Shown here piece after piece: positions 44,331-54,100 of a stretch of 64,000 nucleotides of DNA (positions within the stretch are counted from its first letter, which is position 1; every line of letters begins with the position of its first letter). The DNA is taken from the NCBI GenBank assembly GCA_012934845.2, contig WNNJ02000974.1, positions 1 to 64,000 of the forward strand. The letters run 5' to 3'. The stretch comes from Pomphorhynchus laevis (taxonomy: Eukaryota > Acanthocephala > Palaeacanthocephala > Echinorhynchida > Pomphorhynchidae). The notes below the pieces were generated by a model. It was not told the DNA's origin. It did no database searches and was given only the letters and a program-made list of their open reading frames with translations. Both the position numbers and the translations under genes were made by a program.

Positions 44331-46340
44331 TTTTTAAATGTGGCGCGAATTTAGGCGTTCTTCTGCTTCAAAACGTGCCTACATCGACTCTCGGAACTTA
44401 TGCAATCGGCTAAAATTTCAGAAACGCTATTCGTACGAAGATAGTATCACCAGGGATGCATCTTTAGATCCTAGGAGGTTTTGGTCTTATGTAAGAAACA
44501 ACAGAACACTTGTCGCCACAATTAGCTCAATCCAAACGCCAACTGAAACTTTGACCGATCCGTCTCTAATCGCCCAACATTTAGCTGATAGCTTCTTGGT
44601 ACAGGCTTTGACCTCTAACAAACTGCATGACTTTAGTTGGAAGTATGTTCCGGTTGCTCATCGGTGTTGTGTTCGTCCACTCAGAGTGGATGAGGTGTTG
44701 AACGAGGTAATGAAGCTCGATTCGTTTACATCTCCGGGACCAGACAATATTGCCCCCTTCCTCGTCAAATCCCTAGCGAACGAACTGAGCAATGATTTAA
44801 CTATGTTCTTCAGATACAGCTTAGATACATCTTGGATTCCTGACAGTTGGAAGTGTGCAATTGTGGTGCCTATTCCCAAAAAGCATCCTGCTAGCTTTTG
44901 CGCGGACTTTCGGCCCATTAGCTTAACTAGCGTATTCTGCAAACTTTTAGAAAGAATCATTGCTAGTAGAATCAGGGATCATTTGGATCGTAATCACATA
45001 TTGGTTGAATCTCAACATGGTTTCAGGATCACGCGTTCATGCCTTACTAACCTACTAACTGCGCGTGAAAAATGGGCTGATGCTCTGGGGGCTGGGTTTC
45101 AGGTTCATACAGTATTCCTTGATTTTTCGAAAGCTTTTGATAGGGTACCACACGACGGCATAGTGTCTTTACTGTATCACTATGGACTTCATTCATATAT
45201 TTGTGAGTGGGTCAGGGAATTTCTATCGAATAGGTCTTTCCGAGTTTGTGTGGGGGGCGTGTTTTCTTATTCGGTGAATATTAATTCCGGCGTACCGCAG
45301 GGATCAGTCCTTGGCCCACTGCTCTTTATAATCTTCATTAATGATCTGCTACTCCGCTTATCATGCTCTCATCTAGCGTTTGCAGACGATCTAAAGATTT
45401 GGTCGATCATTAGAAGTCCTGCTGATCGAGTATCGTTACAAAATGATCTAAACTCCCTGATCAAGTGGTGCGATTCTACCGGACTACGGTTGAATGTTGA
45501 TAAATGTGTCCTCATGCAGCTAGGTCGCCCTATTGAAACTCTAAGGTACTTTATTGGAGATATGGTCTTAAAGGAAGTGTCTCATCATAAGGATTTAGGG
45601 ATTATTGTCCATAGATCCTTGAAAACAAAGTTGAACACCGACTTCTTTCTAGGTAAAGCTACTAGGGCGTTATATTGTATTAAAAATGCATTCCTCAGGT
45701 TAAGCTGTCACATGTTTAAGAGGTTATTCATCTCCATCGTCAGGCCACACTTAGAGTACTGCATTCAGGCTTGTTTCCCTGTCACTAAGCAAGAACTATT
45801 AGACCTGGAGTCTATTCTTAGGCGCGGATCGAGGCTCTGTATTGGCTTAAGTGGTATTGACTATTATGTACGTCTAAGTCGTATTGGGATGTTGTCGGTA
45901 CGTGAGAGGTTCATATCCTTGGAAATGCTATGTATATGGCATATGTCGAATGATGTGGTAGGTTATCCCACCGATGTAATCACTAGGCGGGTAGATCAGT
46001 TGCGGGGACATAGCAGAGTCTTGTATAAATTTAGATTTGGCAGATTACCAAAAGTGTATAGACTCTCAAGGAGAGGAATTAACATGTGGAATTCGTTGCC
46101 TGAGGAAGTCGTTGCAGCCCCCAGTTTGAGAACGTTTAAATCACGATGCTACAAATGGATATACGAACAATGCCGCCATTCAACACTACCACTGGAATAC
46201 CCTAATTAGCTACTTTGACTGACCATTGCTTTTGTTTTATTTTTTGGACTCTGCCTGAATAGCCTTTTGGCTTTGGTATGTATTTTTATTTTTTTTATAA
46301 TTGATTTTTTTTTGAAAAAAACAAACAAACAAATATAGTT
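44330..46340 (+). mobile_element. LINE-B copy 2
   Basis: The element holding the RT frame at 44338-46209. After the stop, a short 3' untranslated region has the hairpin AGCCTTTTGGCT (46262-46273) and ends in a T-rich run and (CAAA)n at 46320-46335. LINE-B copy 1 has a like hairpin (GGCTTAAAGCC) at its end. Confidence 0.8.
44338..46209 (+). CDS. LINE-B reverse transcriptase, 5'-truncated but open
   Basis: A 623-codon open frame. It starts in the spacer before the RT (FRRSSASKRAYIDSRNLCNR), so the endonuclease is absent by 5' truncation. RT blocks: CADFRPISLTSVFCKLLERI (188-207), VFLDFSKAFDRVPH (259-272), [13 protein letters not shown] (318-330), LAFADDLKIW with FADD at 348-351, then the C-terminal region RPHLEYCIQACFPV. 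All catalytic Asp residues are present. It resembles CR1/L2/Rex-type LINEs of the jockey superfamily. The lack of stops suggests a young insertion. Confidence 0.9.
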   Translation: MWREFRRSSASKRAYIDSRNLCNRLKFQKRYSYEDSITRDASLDPRRFWSYVRNNRTLVATISSIQTPTETLTDPSLIAQHLADSFLVQALTSNKLHDFSWKYVPVAHRCCVRPLRVDEVLNEVMKLDSFTSPGPDNIAPFLVKSLANELSNDLTMFFRYSLDTSWIPDSWKCAIVVPIPKKHPASFCADFRPISLTSVFCKLLERIIASRIRDHLDRNHILVESQHGFRITRSCLTNLLTAREKWADALGAGFQVHTVFLDFSKAFDRVPHDGIVSLLYHYGLHSYICEWVREFLSNRSFRVCVGGVFSYSVNINSGVPQGSVLGPLLFIIFINDLLLRLSCSHLAFADDLKIWSIIRSPADRVSLQNDLNSLIKWCDSTGLRLNVDKCVLMQLGRPIETLRYFIGDMVLKEVSHHKDLGIIVHRSLKTKLNTDFFLGKATRALYCIKNAFLRLSCHMFKRLFISIVRPHLEYCIQACFPVTKQELLDLESILRRGSRLCIGLSGIDYYVRLSRIGMLSVRERFISLEMLCIWHMSNDVVGYPTDVITRRVDQLRGHSRVLYKFRFGRLPKVYRLSRRGINMWNSLPEEVVAAPSLRTFKSRCYKWIYEQCRHSTLPLEYPN

Positions 46341-46344
46341 ATAC

Positions 46345-46355
46345 TATAAATTTTA
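46345..46355. repeat. 11-bp direct repeat flanking the RLE LINE (3' side)
   Basis: TATAAATTTTA occurs here and at 49425-49435, on either side of the element: a likely target-site duplication. This copy contributes the last bases of the stop codon. Confidence 0.5.
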
Positions 46356-49300
46356 GTTCATTGAGTTTGCAGGTCGATGTCGAGCAGAACGAGGACCGCG
46401 AATACACATCGAAATTGAACGAGCCAACTGAATTCCAATCTTTGACCGTAATTTTGTCAATTCTTCTGAGTAGGAATGATTGTTTTTTATTGCCATCTTC
46501 TGTGCAATTCTCTGAATTAATTGTGCAGATGATTTTACTGCTCCACCGAAACATGATAACACGATAGGTGCGAAATTCGCCCTCTCTATGGCAGTTACTC
46601 TCTCTTGATACTTAGCGAATTTACGTGTTTCGTGATATGTAAAAGCAGCCCCAGCGGATTTCGAAAGGTTGGACGGAGCGAAAACGTTAAAAACGCAAGT
46701 ATCAAATAAAGTTCGCTCCGAACGACTTCCATAAAAACCACAGCAGGCGATATCCAAACGTGCATCATGAGCGCGAGATGTAGATATGCGCTCGAAATGA
46801 ATACTAGAATTTACTGGCAGTAGTGTTGGCTCTTTTTGCACATTATCACATATTTCTGTCAAGGTTTTAGAAAATATATCACGAATTGAATCATGTCTTA
46901 TCGATGGATGACCTCCGGTGGGACAGGTAAGTGAGTGAGCCAGAGAATTATGTTCACCGCAGGGGCAATGAGAGGGCGCGTCTAGTGGTAGTCTATGATA
47001 TCGAGCTGCAAGTGCGTCACGAAATTCTACATTGCTAACTCGAGTCCAACGATCACTCGTAGGATATGTGGAGAGCCATGACGAGGCACCTTTGACTTGT
47101 AGATGTTCCATAATACGTAACAAATTGTCACCAACATTAGCTACTCGATCTCTAAGCAATGACTTTTGAATATCAATCTTTGAAGTGCCTATAAGGGCAA
47201 TGCGTTTGGATTGTTCAGTCCTTAAGTCCACACCGTATAAGCCATTTAAATAAGGAGTGCATATATCTTTTGAGCTTTTAAACTCTTCTATCGCAGTAAA
47301 ACGTGGGTCAGCAATACCTAGACCACCTAGTCTTATCGGAAGGGTAAATAACGGCCATAAATAATCGTCGTCAGGCAATTTCAAATTAAAAAGCTTATCA
47401 AAACGCTTCTGAATGGTGTCATAGAGATCATCGAAACTACCAATTGAACAGTTTGTGGTTCTTTGCAAGTGAATCCATTTATGCTGAAGCGATCTGGTCA
47501 TACTAGTATAGCTTATCTGCAAATCAAGAATACCCACGTCAGCAAGACGATTTACTAATGAGCAATAATTAGAGATCTTTTGTTCCGTAGTTTTATTTAT
47601 ATAATCATCTGTTCCAATAGGAGCACCGAGTACTAACGTGCCATCGACAACAATGTCGATTCCCGTTTCATTAAAAAGTTTGCGGGTACTATCTGCATTT
47701 TCGGGACTAGTTAGTAGAACGCATTTGTTGCTGTTGACATGAAATCCGAAAGCACGGCCGTAGTCACACAAGAATTTGAAAGCCTTGTAAATTTGCACAG
47801 GTTCGCCGATTAAATTGCCATCATCCGCGTACCAGAATTGGTTGATGTTAGGAAACTCCTCAGTAATGTTCAACAATAATGGCAGAGTTGCTACGGCAAA
47901 AGCTGGCATAGCAAGTACATCACCTTGCGTAAATCCCTCTTGGGATTTGATGAAACTATCACCAGTTGAAAAATTTGAAGGGTTATCGTAAAAATTGTGT
48001 AGTATAGTAGACATAGAGGGACAAATGCGTGATATATTAGCGAGAGCTGCCTTTCGATTTATTCTGTTAAATGCATTATCTGCATCAACAGTGAGAAGAA
48101 CTGCATCAGGATCTTTTAACAGGCATTCGCGAACTGCGTGCGTGACGCACTCCACTCCAGCTCGTTGACCAGCGCACATTTGCAACCGTCCGCACACTTC
48201 TTGAATATCATTGGAAATTATAGAAAGAATGGCTTTCGACATTATTCTCCTACTAACGTCGCCAATACCAATAGGCCTTATTCCCGATTTTTTGGATAAG
48301 GCTATTAATCTGCTTGAAGCCAATACATTTATAACATTAGTAGGCATAAGCTCAGTAGCTAAAGATTTTGCGAACGTTGACAAAACTTTAGTCAATTCAG
48401 CAGATTCGTGACCAAACTTAGTTAACATCTGTAGCCATGACTGTGCATCAATGCCGGAGGGACCTGCTCCACCTTTAACACGTTTAGCCATACGAATTAT
48501 CAATTCACTATCGATTGAATCAAAAATCACAGGGTGAAAATTTGGAACTGTGATTGGGAAAGACCAGTTAACAGCATGAGGAACTAATGGGCTCGGTACA
48601 GGGTGCTTGTCGAGTAATAATTCCCGAACAGTTTTAGAACCAATCACATCCTCTGGTTGCAAAGGAACGCCATCATAAGAATCGTTGTCTAGAAGATGCA
48701 TTGCTGTGTTCAGTCGAGAGCTTTCAACCAATGAGACGAATTTTTTGCGCCAATCTCTTGACTTCGAAGGTTGAATTTTTAAGGCTTTCATATTTTGAAG
48801 GGCCGAGGCTTCAGCGTATAATCCAGCATAGTCATTATTGAACCACATGTCCAATCGTCGGGATAAAGTTGATTTCAATGATTTGGGAGATTGACGAGAA
48901 TTACGTTGAAGAATAAGATGTCCAAAGATGATGTACTTAGTAAAAGTTTCCGAATTAGTGAGAGAATCCCTGAATATGCGTGCAAGTTCTGATATAAATT
49001 GTTTGGACTCTGAACATTTTGGAAGTCGAAATAAGTTAGGTTTCCATTGTATGACGATCGAGAATATATCCTGTATAGACAATACATCGGACTCTTGACG
49101 AGTATTCATTGTGTAATTTATATTTATATGGTTGTTAAGAGGACAATGCCGATGATCAGAGTTTTCACAATCTGAATTCGGTTTACTCAATATGGATATA
49201 GCAATATTATTGGAAGCTGTTGCGGAGCAATTTACTTCACGATTGGAACAATTCACAGCTGAGCAATTCAAGCATAGGATATTCTGCTTAGCACATCGAC

Positions 49301-49373
49301 ATCCTTTACATTTAGCATTCGGGCCGTTGCATGAACAGCATTTCAGAGTTGTCGCAGGCTTGCCCTTGGGCAT
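46353..49373 (-). CDS. RLE-type LINE polyprotein, apparently intact
   Basis: A 1006-residue uninterrupted frame. Residues 12-50 form a Cys cluster (CCSCNGPNAKCKGCRC, LCLNCSAVNC) like a CXC/CRC metal-binding module. RT: SKKSGIRPIGIGDVSRRIM (360-378), LLTVDADNAFNRI (426-438), EGFTQGDVLAMPAF (479-492), FWYADDGNLIG with YADD at 515-518. The thumb reads LPIRLGGLGIADP (678-690). Near 803-826, CPCGEHNSLAHSLTC followed by RHD is the CCHC-like motif before an RLE-type nuclease, whose core is ARLDIACCGFYG (871-882) and FDTCVFN (890-896), then ETRKFAKY. This order (zinc module, RT, CCHC, restriction-like endonuclease) is that of R2-type site-specific LINEs; the same protein type is known from cnidarian and arthropod genomes. 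The start is the first ATG, 52 nt from the flanking repeat. Confidence 0.9.
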   Translation of the reverse strand: MPKGKPATTLKCCSCNGPNAKCKGCRCAKQNILCLNCSAVNCSNREVNCSATASNNIAISILSKPNSDCENSDHRHCPLNNHININYTMNTRQESDVLSIQDIFSIVIQWKPNLFRLPKCSESKQFISELARIFRDSLTNSETFTKYIIFGHLILQRNSRQSPKSLKSTLSRRLDMWFNNDYAGLYAEASALQNMKALKIQPSKSRDWRKKFVSLVESSRLNTAMHLLDNDSYDGVPLQPEDVIGSKTVRELLLDKHPVPSPLVPHAVNWSFPITVPNFHPVIFDSIDSELIIRMAKRVKGGAGPSGIDAQSWLQMLTKFGHESAELTKVLSTFAKSLATELMPTNVINVLASSRLIALSKKSGIRPIGIGDVSRRIMSKAILSIISNDIQEVCGRLQMCAGQRAGVECVTHAVRECLLKDPDAVLLTVDADNAFNRINRKAALANISRICPSMSTILHNFYDNPSNFSTGDSFIKSQEGFTQGDVLAMPAFAVATLPLLLNITEEFPNINQFWYADDGNLIGEPVQIYKAFKFLCDYGRAFGFHVNSNKCVLLTSPENADSTRKLFNETGIDIVVDGTLVLGAPIGTDDYINKTTEQKISNYCSLVNRLADVGILDLQISYTSMTRSLQHKWIHLQRTTNCSIGSFDDLYDTIQKRFDKLFNLKLPDDDYLWPLFTLPIRLGGLGIADPRFTAIEEFKSSKDICTPYLNGLYGVDLRTEQSKRIALIGTSKIDIQKSLLRDRVANVGDNLLRIMEHLQVKGASSWLSTYPTSDRWTRVSNVEFRDALAARYHRLPLDAPSHCPCGEHNSLAHSLTCPTGGHPSIRHDSIRDIFSKTLTEICDNVQKEPTLLPVNSSIHFERISTSRAHDARLDIACCGFYGSRSERTLFDTCVFNVFAPSNLSKSAGAAFTYHETRKFAKYQERVTAIERANFAPIVLSCFGGAVKSSAQLIQRIAQKMAIKNNHSYSEELTKLRSKIGIQLARSISMCIRGPRSARHRPANSMN

Positions 49374-49424
49374 TTATTTTGTTTAAGAACAGAATTGAAT
49401 TGCACTGTAATTTGCTAGAACAGT

Positions 49425-49435
49425 TATAAATTTTA
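49425..49435. repeat. 11-bp direct repeat flanking the RLE LINE (5' side)
   Basis: TATAAATTTTA, identical to 46345-46355. Confidence 0.5.
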
Positions 49436-49440
49436 ATAAT

Positions 49441-49648
49441 AATAATCGTTCTTCTATAATCGTTCTTCTATAATCGTTCTTCTATAATCGTTCTTCTATA
49501 ATCGTTCTTCTATAATCGTTCTTCTATAATCGTTCTTCTATAATCGTTCTTCTATAATCGTTCTTCTATAATCGTTCTTCTATAATCGTTCTTCTATAAT
49601 CGTTCTTCTATAATCGTTCTTCTATAATCGTTCTTCTATAATCGTTCT
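49441..49648. repeat. 14-bp minisatellite, about 15 copies
   Basis: The unit ATAATCGTTCTTCT is repeated about 15 times almost without change. It begins six bases outside the RLE LINE's flanking repeat. Confidence 0.97.
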
Positions 49649-49649
49649 T

Positions 49650-50990
49650 TGTAAGAACTTTAATAACCAATACTTTTTTTAACGTATTGGAATAATAATA
49701 ATAATTTCCGAACATTATTATTATAACAAACAGAAGCAAATGTGCTACAAGCTCGTGTCGCTTACAAAACATGATAAAATTACTGCGATTAGCAAATCGT
49801 TTTCAAGATTAGTGTTCTCATTGTATTTGTCTGCTACACCACGGATTTGTTTAAACAACACGAATCATTGTCCAAGCAAATAAGTGAGCATCCTCCCTTT
49901 TATATACATTGACTACATTAAGAGCGTAGCACACTAACAAGATCCGAATTGCCGTTACATTTGATGGACCATCAACTGTGTTTATTCATTGTGACCGTCT
50001 AAATAACGTTGATTCTATAATTTTATCGAGACAATAGCGAATTATCAGAGTAACAGTATATTGCAAATCATTCCGCTATCTTTATCGTCGTATTATGTGT
50101 TTCTGCTGGATTTTACTAGACTATATTTGGCTTTGGCAAACTGTACTCTTGCAAAAGCCAAAATTGTAAGCTCGTCGTTTAATAGAGTAGTGAACTAGAA
50201 TTGCTTACTGCAGCACGTATTATATTTCCTTCGAATTTTGAGGTCAACTGCATTAAAAAATAGTTTACGCGTAGACTTTACTCGCTCAGTTGGTTCATTT
50301 TATAGCCTCTTCCCCAGCTATACAGTGATTTATCAGCACGGAATATTAAAACGCAGTTTTACCTGAATAAAATTATATACTAATGATTTTACCGATTAAA
50401 TGATTTGCAATTTTGCCTAATTTGAGATGTCATTTGTATATAAATTGTATTAAAAACTGTGAGTCACTTTTGTATATTAGCTATTTTATATTAAATCTGA
50501 CTATCGACAGTTTTTATTTCAACTGGATATTTAATTTATTGAAATACATAACATTTTTTATTAAGACAATCCTGTAACGTCTACATGATGGTTGTTTGAT
50601 AATAAAATTTTTGTAACTAATTTTCCGTTTGTTATACTATGCCTTTTGACCCATGTATTAATGCATAATTTGATTTACAGATGGAATTTTGATTGTGCTT
50701 AAATTATACTAAATAATCGGCAATTTTCGGTGATCAATTTTCGGTGATTGCTGTATTTGGATGTTATAAATTCGTGTTGTTTATTCTGAACTTTGAGATA
50801 ATGCTCATGCTACTGATGAAATTTATAGCCGGAATACACATTAACGACCTCTTTCCTTAAATTCTATAATTCATCACTTCGTTTTAACAGCTTTGCCTAC
50901 AGATCTTACTGACAAGCATTTTATTAGATTTTTAGTTGTGAATGTGTAATTTTATTCTGTCTCCTAAATATTAAGGCTATCATTGAAAAG
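49650..50990. other. Intergenic DNA, probable upstream region of the PiT gene
   Basis: No gene was recognised. AATAATAATAATAAT runs near 49691-49725 form an inverted pair with ATTATTATTAT. The promoter of the phosphate transporter gene is probably here, but no specific element could be supported. Confidence 0.4.
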
Positions 50991-51006
50991 TGACTACGAT
51001 AACTAA

Positions 51007-51199
51007 ATGCAAGCGGCTGACCCGGATTTGTATCCATTTATTATTGCTGGCTTTATTATCGCATTCGCTCTTGCATTCGGAATCGGTGCAAATGATGTTG
51101 CGAATTCGTTTGGAACTAGCGTTGGTTCGAAAGTTCTAACTCTGCGGCAAGCTTGCATACTCGCTTCAATATTCGAGATTCTCGGTGCAATACTGATTG
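51007..51199 (+). CDS. PiT exon 1
   Basis: It starts [18 protein letters not shown] and has [20 protein letters not shown]. An extracellular N-terminus and the first two membrane segments are encoded. An in-frame-free stretch upstream (stop codons at 50990s) supports this ATG. Donor gtatgc. Confidence 0.93.
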
Positions 51200-54100
51200 G
51201 TATGCCAATTTTGTTCATTAGTTTTTAACAACTTTTAAGTTAAAAAAATTCTATGTTATTTAAACATAGAATTGAATTCAATTTCCAGCTAATCTGTTAT
51301 AATTTACGATAAATATAATTAGGTCCAATATGATTTATGTTCCTTTTACAGGCGGCAAGGTATCTGCTACAATTCGAGAAGGTATTATTGATCCTCAACT
51401 TTTCCACGGGAAAGAAAAGGAATACTGCCTGGGGCTTGTAACAACACTAGCAGGTATTTTACAAAATTATAAATGTCAATTGAGGATGACATTTTCTTTT
51501 TTAGGTTGCTGCATTTGGATGTTACTGGCTACATTCTTTAAGCTACCGGTTTCAGGAACCCATAGCATTGTAGGCAGTACGATGGGCTTTGCTCTGGTGT
51601 GTAGAGGTTCTGCAGCAATTCACTGGTACCGTTTCGCCAAAATCGGTAATTTTCATATAACATTACGGATTCGGAATCAATTTTACATACATTTGTTATT
51701 TTTAGTTGCGTCGTGGTTTATCTCTCCGTTACTTTCCGGGTTCATATCTGTAATTACCTATCTATTTATTAGTAAATATATTCTTGCAGATCCGGTATGT
51801 AAATCGTATTTCAATTTAAAGTTTAAAATATAATCATATTTATTGTTATCAAAATTTACAGCGGTATAGATGATAGATGGATAGCTTGAACATAAAAATT
51901 TCCAAAAAAATCTTTAAATTATTTTATTTAAATAAGTTTTAATTATTTTTATTGTTATGAAAATTTACAGCAACTGATAATGGATAACTTGAAAATTGAG
52001 ATACTTATGACTTCACAGCACAACAATAATTTATTTTACGCGGAAAATGCGTACCAGCTGCATGCTTAAAAGTCCACTAACAAAAAAATGAACAAGTCAA
52101 GAGGACGAATTTGAACACGACAATAAATTGTTGGCAAATCGAGAGAAGCAAGATGGTAGGATGTATGATCAAAACGACGAAGACGGAAGAGAATTCGTAG
52201 GGCTGCGTTGACGATGCGTTGTAAGGGAAGAAGAGTGGATTTAGGTGAGTTGGAAAACAGACTAAGACAATAATCGAGTCTAGAAAAAAAGAGAGAAGAT
52301 ATGAGAGTCATACAAGAAGGGAAATCGATCAATCTACGAACTTGACGGAGGTTGCGGAGCATCAAGGTAGATGAGCGTACTTTATCTCTAACGAAAGGTT
52401 TAATTGAAAGTCGGTTGTCAAAATGGAAGCCTAGGAAAACGAGATTACCAACGATAGGAAGAATTGTAGAATTTAATGATACGGAGAAAGGTTCGAAGCC
52501 GAAGCGTCGAGGTAGGATCCACATAATTTTGGATTTATCAGGATTCAGAGAAAGGCAAAGGGAAGAAAGATGATTGGAAATTGAGACAAGACAGTCCGAA
52601 GCGGAAACACTAAGATCGTGAATACGATAAACAGGTGCATGAGCATAGATGATAATGTCATCAGCATATTGCATAACATGGAAGTTAAATTTATGAGAAA
52701 TCGAAGACAAATCACCAAGAAGAAGAGAGAAAAGTATAGGGCCTAATACGGAGCCTTGTGGAACACCGGACGGAATGGACGAAGGATGGGAGAGAGAAGA
52801 GTTAGAATATACGCGAAATGTACGGTTTGATAGATATGAAGAAAACCATGATACAGTGGGTAAAGAGAAGCCATAATCATGACGAAGGCGATGGAGAAGA
52901 ATCGAGTGATCGACGATGTCAAAAGCAGACGATAGATCAAGAGAAACTATGACACTACATAATTTATGATCTCGCGATATGAGTAAGTCGTTATAAACTT
53001 TAAGACATGCAATTTCGGTAGAGTAATTAGAGCGAAAAGCGGCTTGGAAGGGAGGAAATAAGTTAGAGGAAAAGAGATATGTATTAACTTGCTTAAGAAC
53101 GAGACGCTCAAGGAGTTTAGAGAGGGTTGGGAGAAGTGAAATAGGACGGTACGAAGATGGTAGTGAGGAGTCGAGAGATTGCTTTTTGATGAGAGGACGA
53201 ACAGTGGCGCATTTCCAGATGGAAGGAAATGTACGGCTACGGATGGACGAGTCGAACAATGTTGTTAGGAAGGGTGAGACAGGAGCATATATTTTTAAGC
53301 AAGTGAGTGGGAATTGGGTCAGAAGGAGAGGTTTTATTAGGTAATGACAGCAGAACCGAAGAAACTTCATCAGACGAAACGGGAAGAAGGTGGAATAGTT
53401 CTGGGAGGGAAGTATTTAAAGAGAAGAGTGGGTACAAGTGGGCTATGGGTAGTAGGGAAAGTAAATTAGATAGCTTAGTTTGTAGATAAGAAGAAAATCC
53501 ATCAGAATTTATATTACAATGGGTAGATGATCGTGAAAGAATTGAGTTTAAGATTTTCCAATGAGATTTAGAGTTGGAAGATGACTCGAGTTGATTTCGC
53601 TAAAAGAGAGTACGTTTAGTACGTATAAGAATACTACGATGTGAACGGCGTAGAGAAAAGTAGGAATCACGGAGATTTGTAGGAGTAAGTTGGAAGAACG
53701 TTTAATAAAGCTTTTATCCATACGAAAAGAGTGACGGAGTCGAAGCTTAGAAAGACTACAGTCAGAATCGAACCAGGGATCATGGTGCAAGCGCTGAGAA
53801 CGTCGAAGTCGACTAGACAGAAGGTTATTGATGATAGACATAAGTTCAGAATCTTGTTTTAATAAAATAATGTATTTTTTTATAGATACTCTGTTACCCG
53901 ATATTTCTCACAGAATACTCTGTTACCCAATATTTATCACTAAATACTCTGTTACCCAATATTTCTTTCAGATACTCTTTTACCCAATATGTCTCATTTC
54001 TAATGTATACGTCTTATAATATACTACTATTAAATTTAAACAGTCGAGCACATATTGTGGACATATACACGCGTACACTTGTAATTTTAAAATTCTTAAT

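Noticed and set aside
49441-49648. CRISPR-like array
   Set aside because: The units are contiguous 14-mers without spacers in a eukaryotic genome; it is a minisatellite.
51330-51833. 167-codon ORF as one exon
   Set aside because: It runs through two short introns with clear gt..ag borders; the PiT match is broken by the intron sequence.
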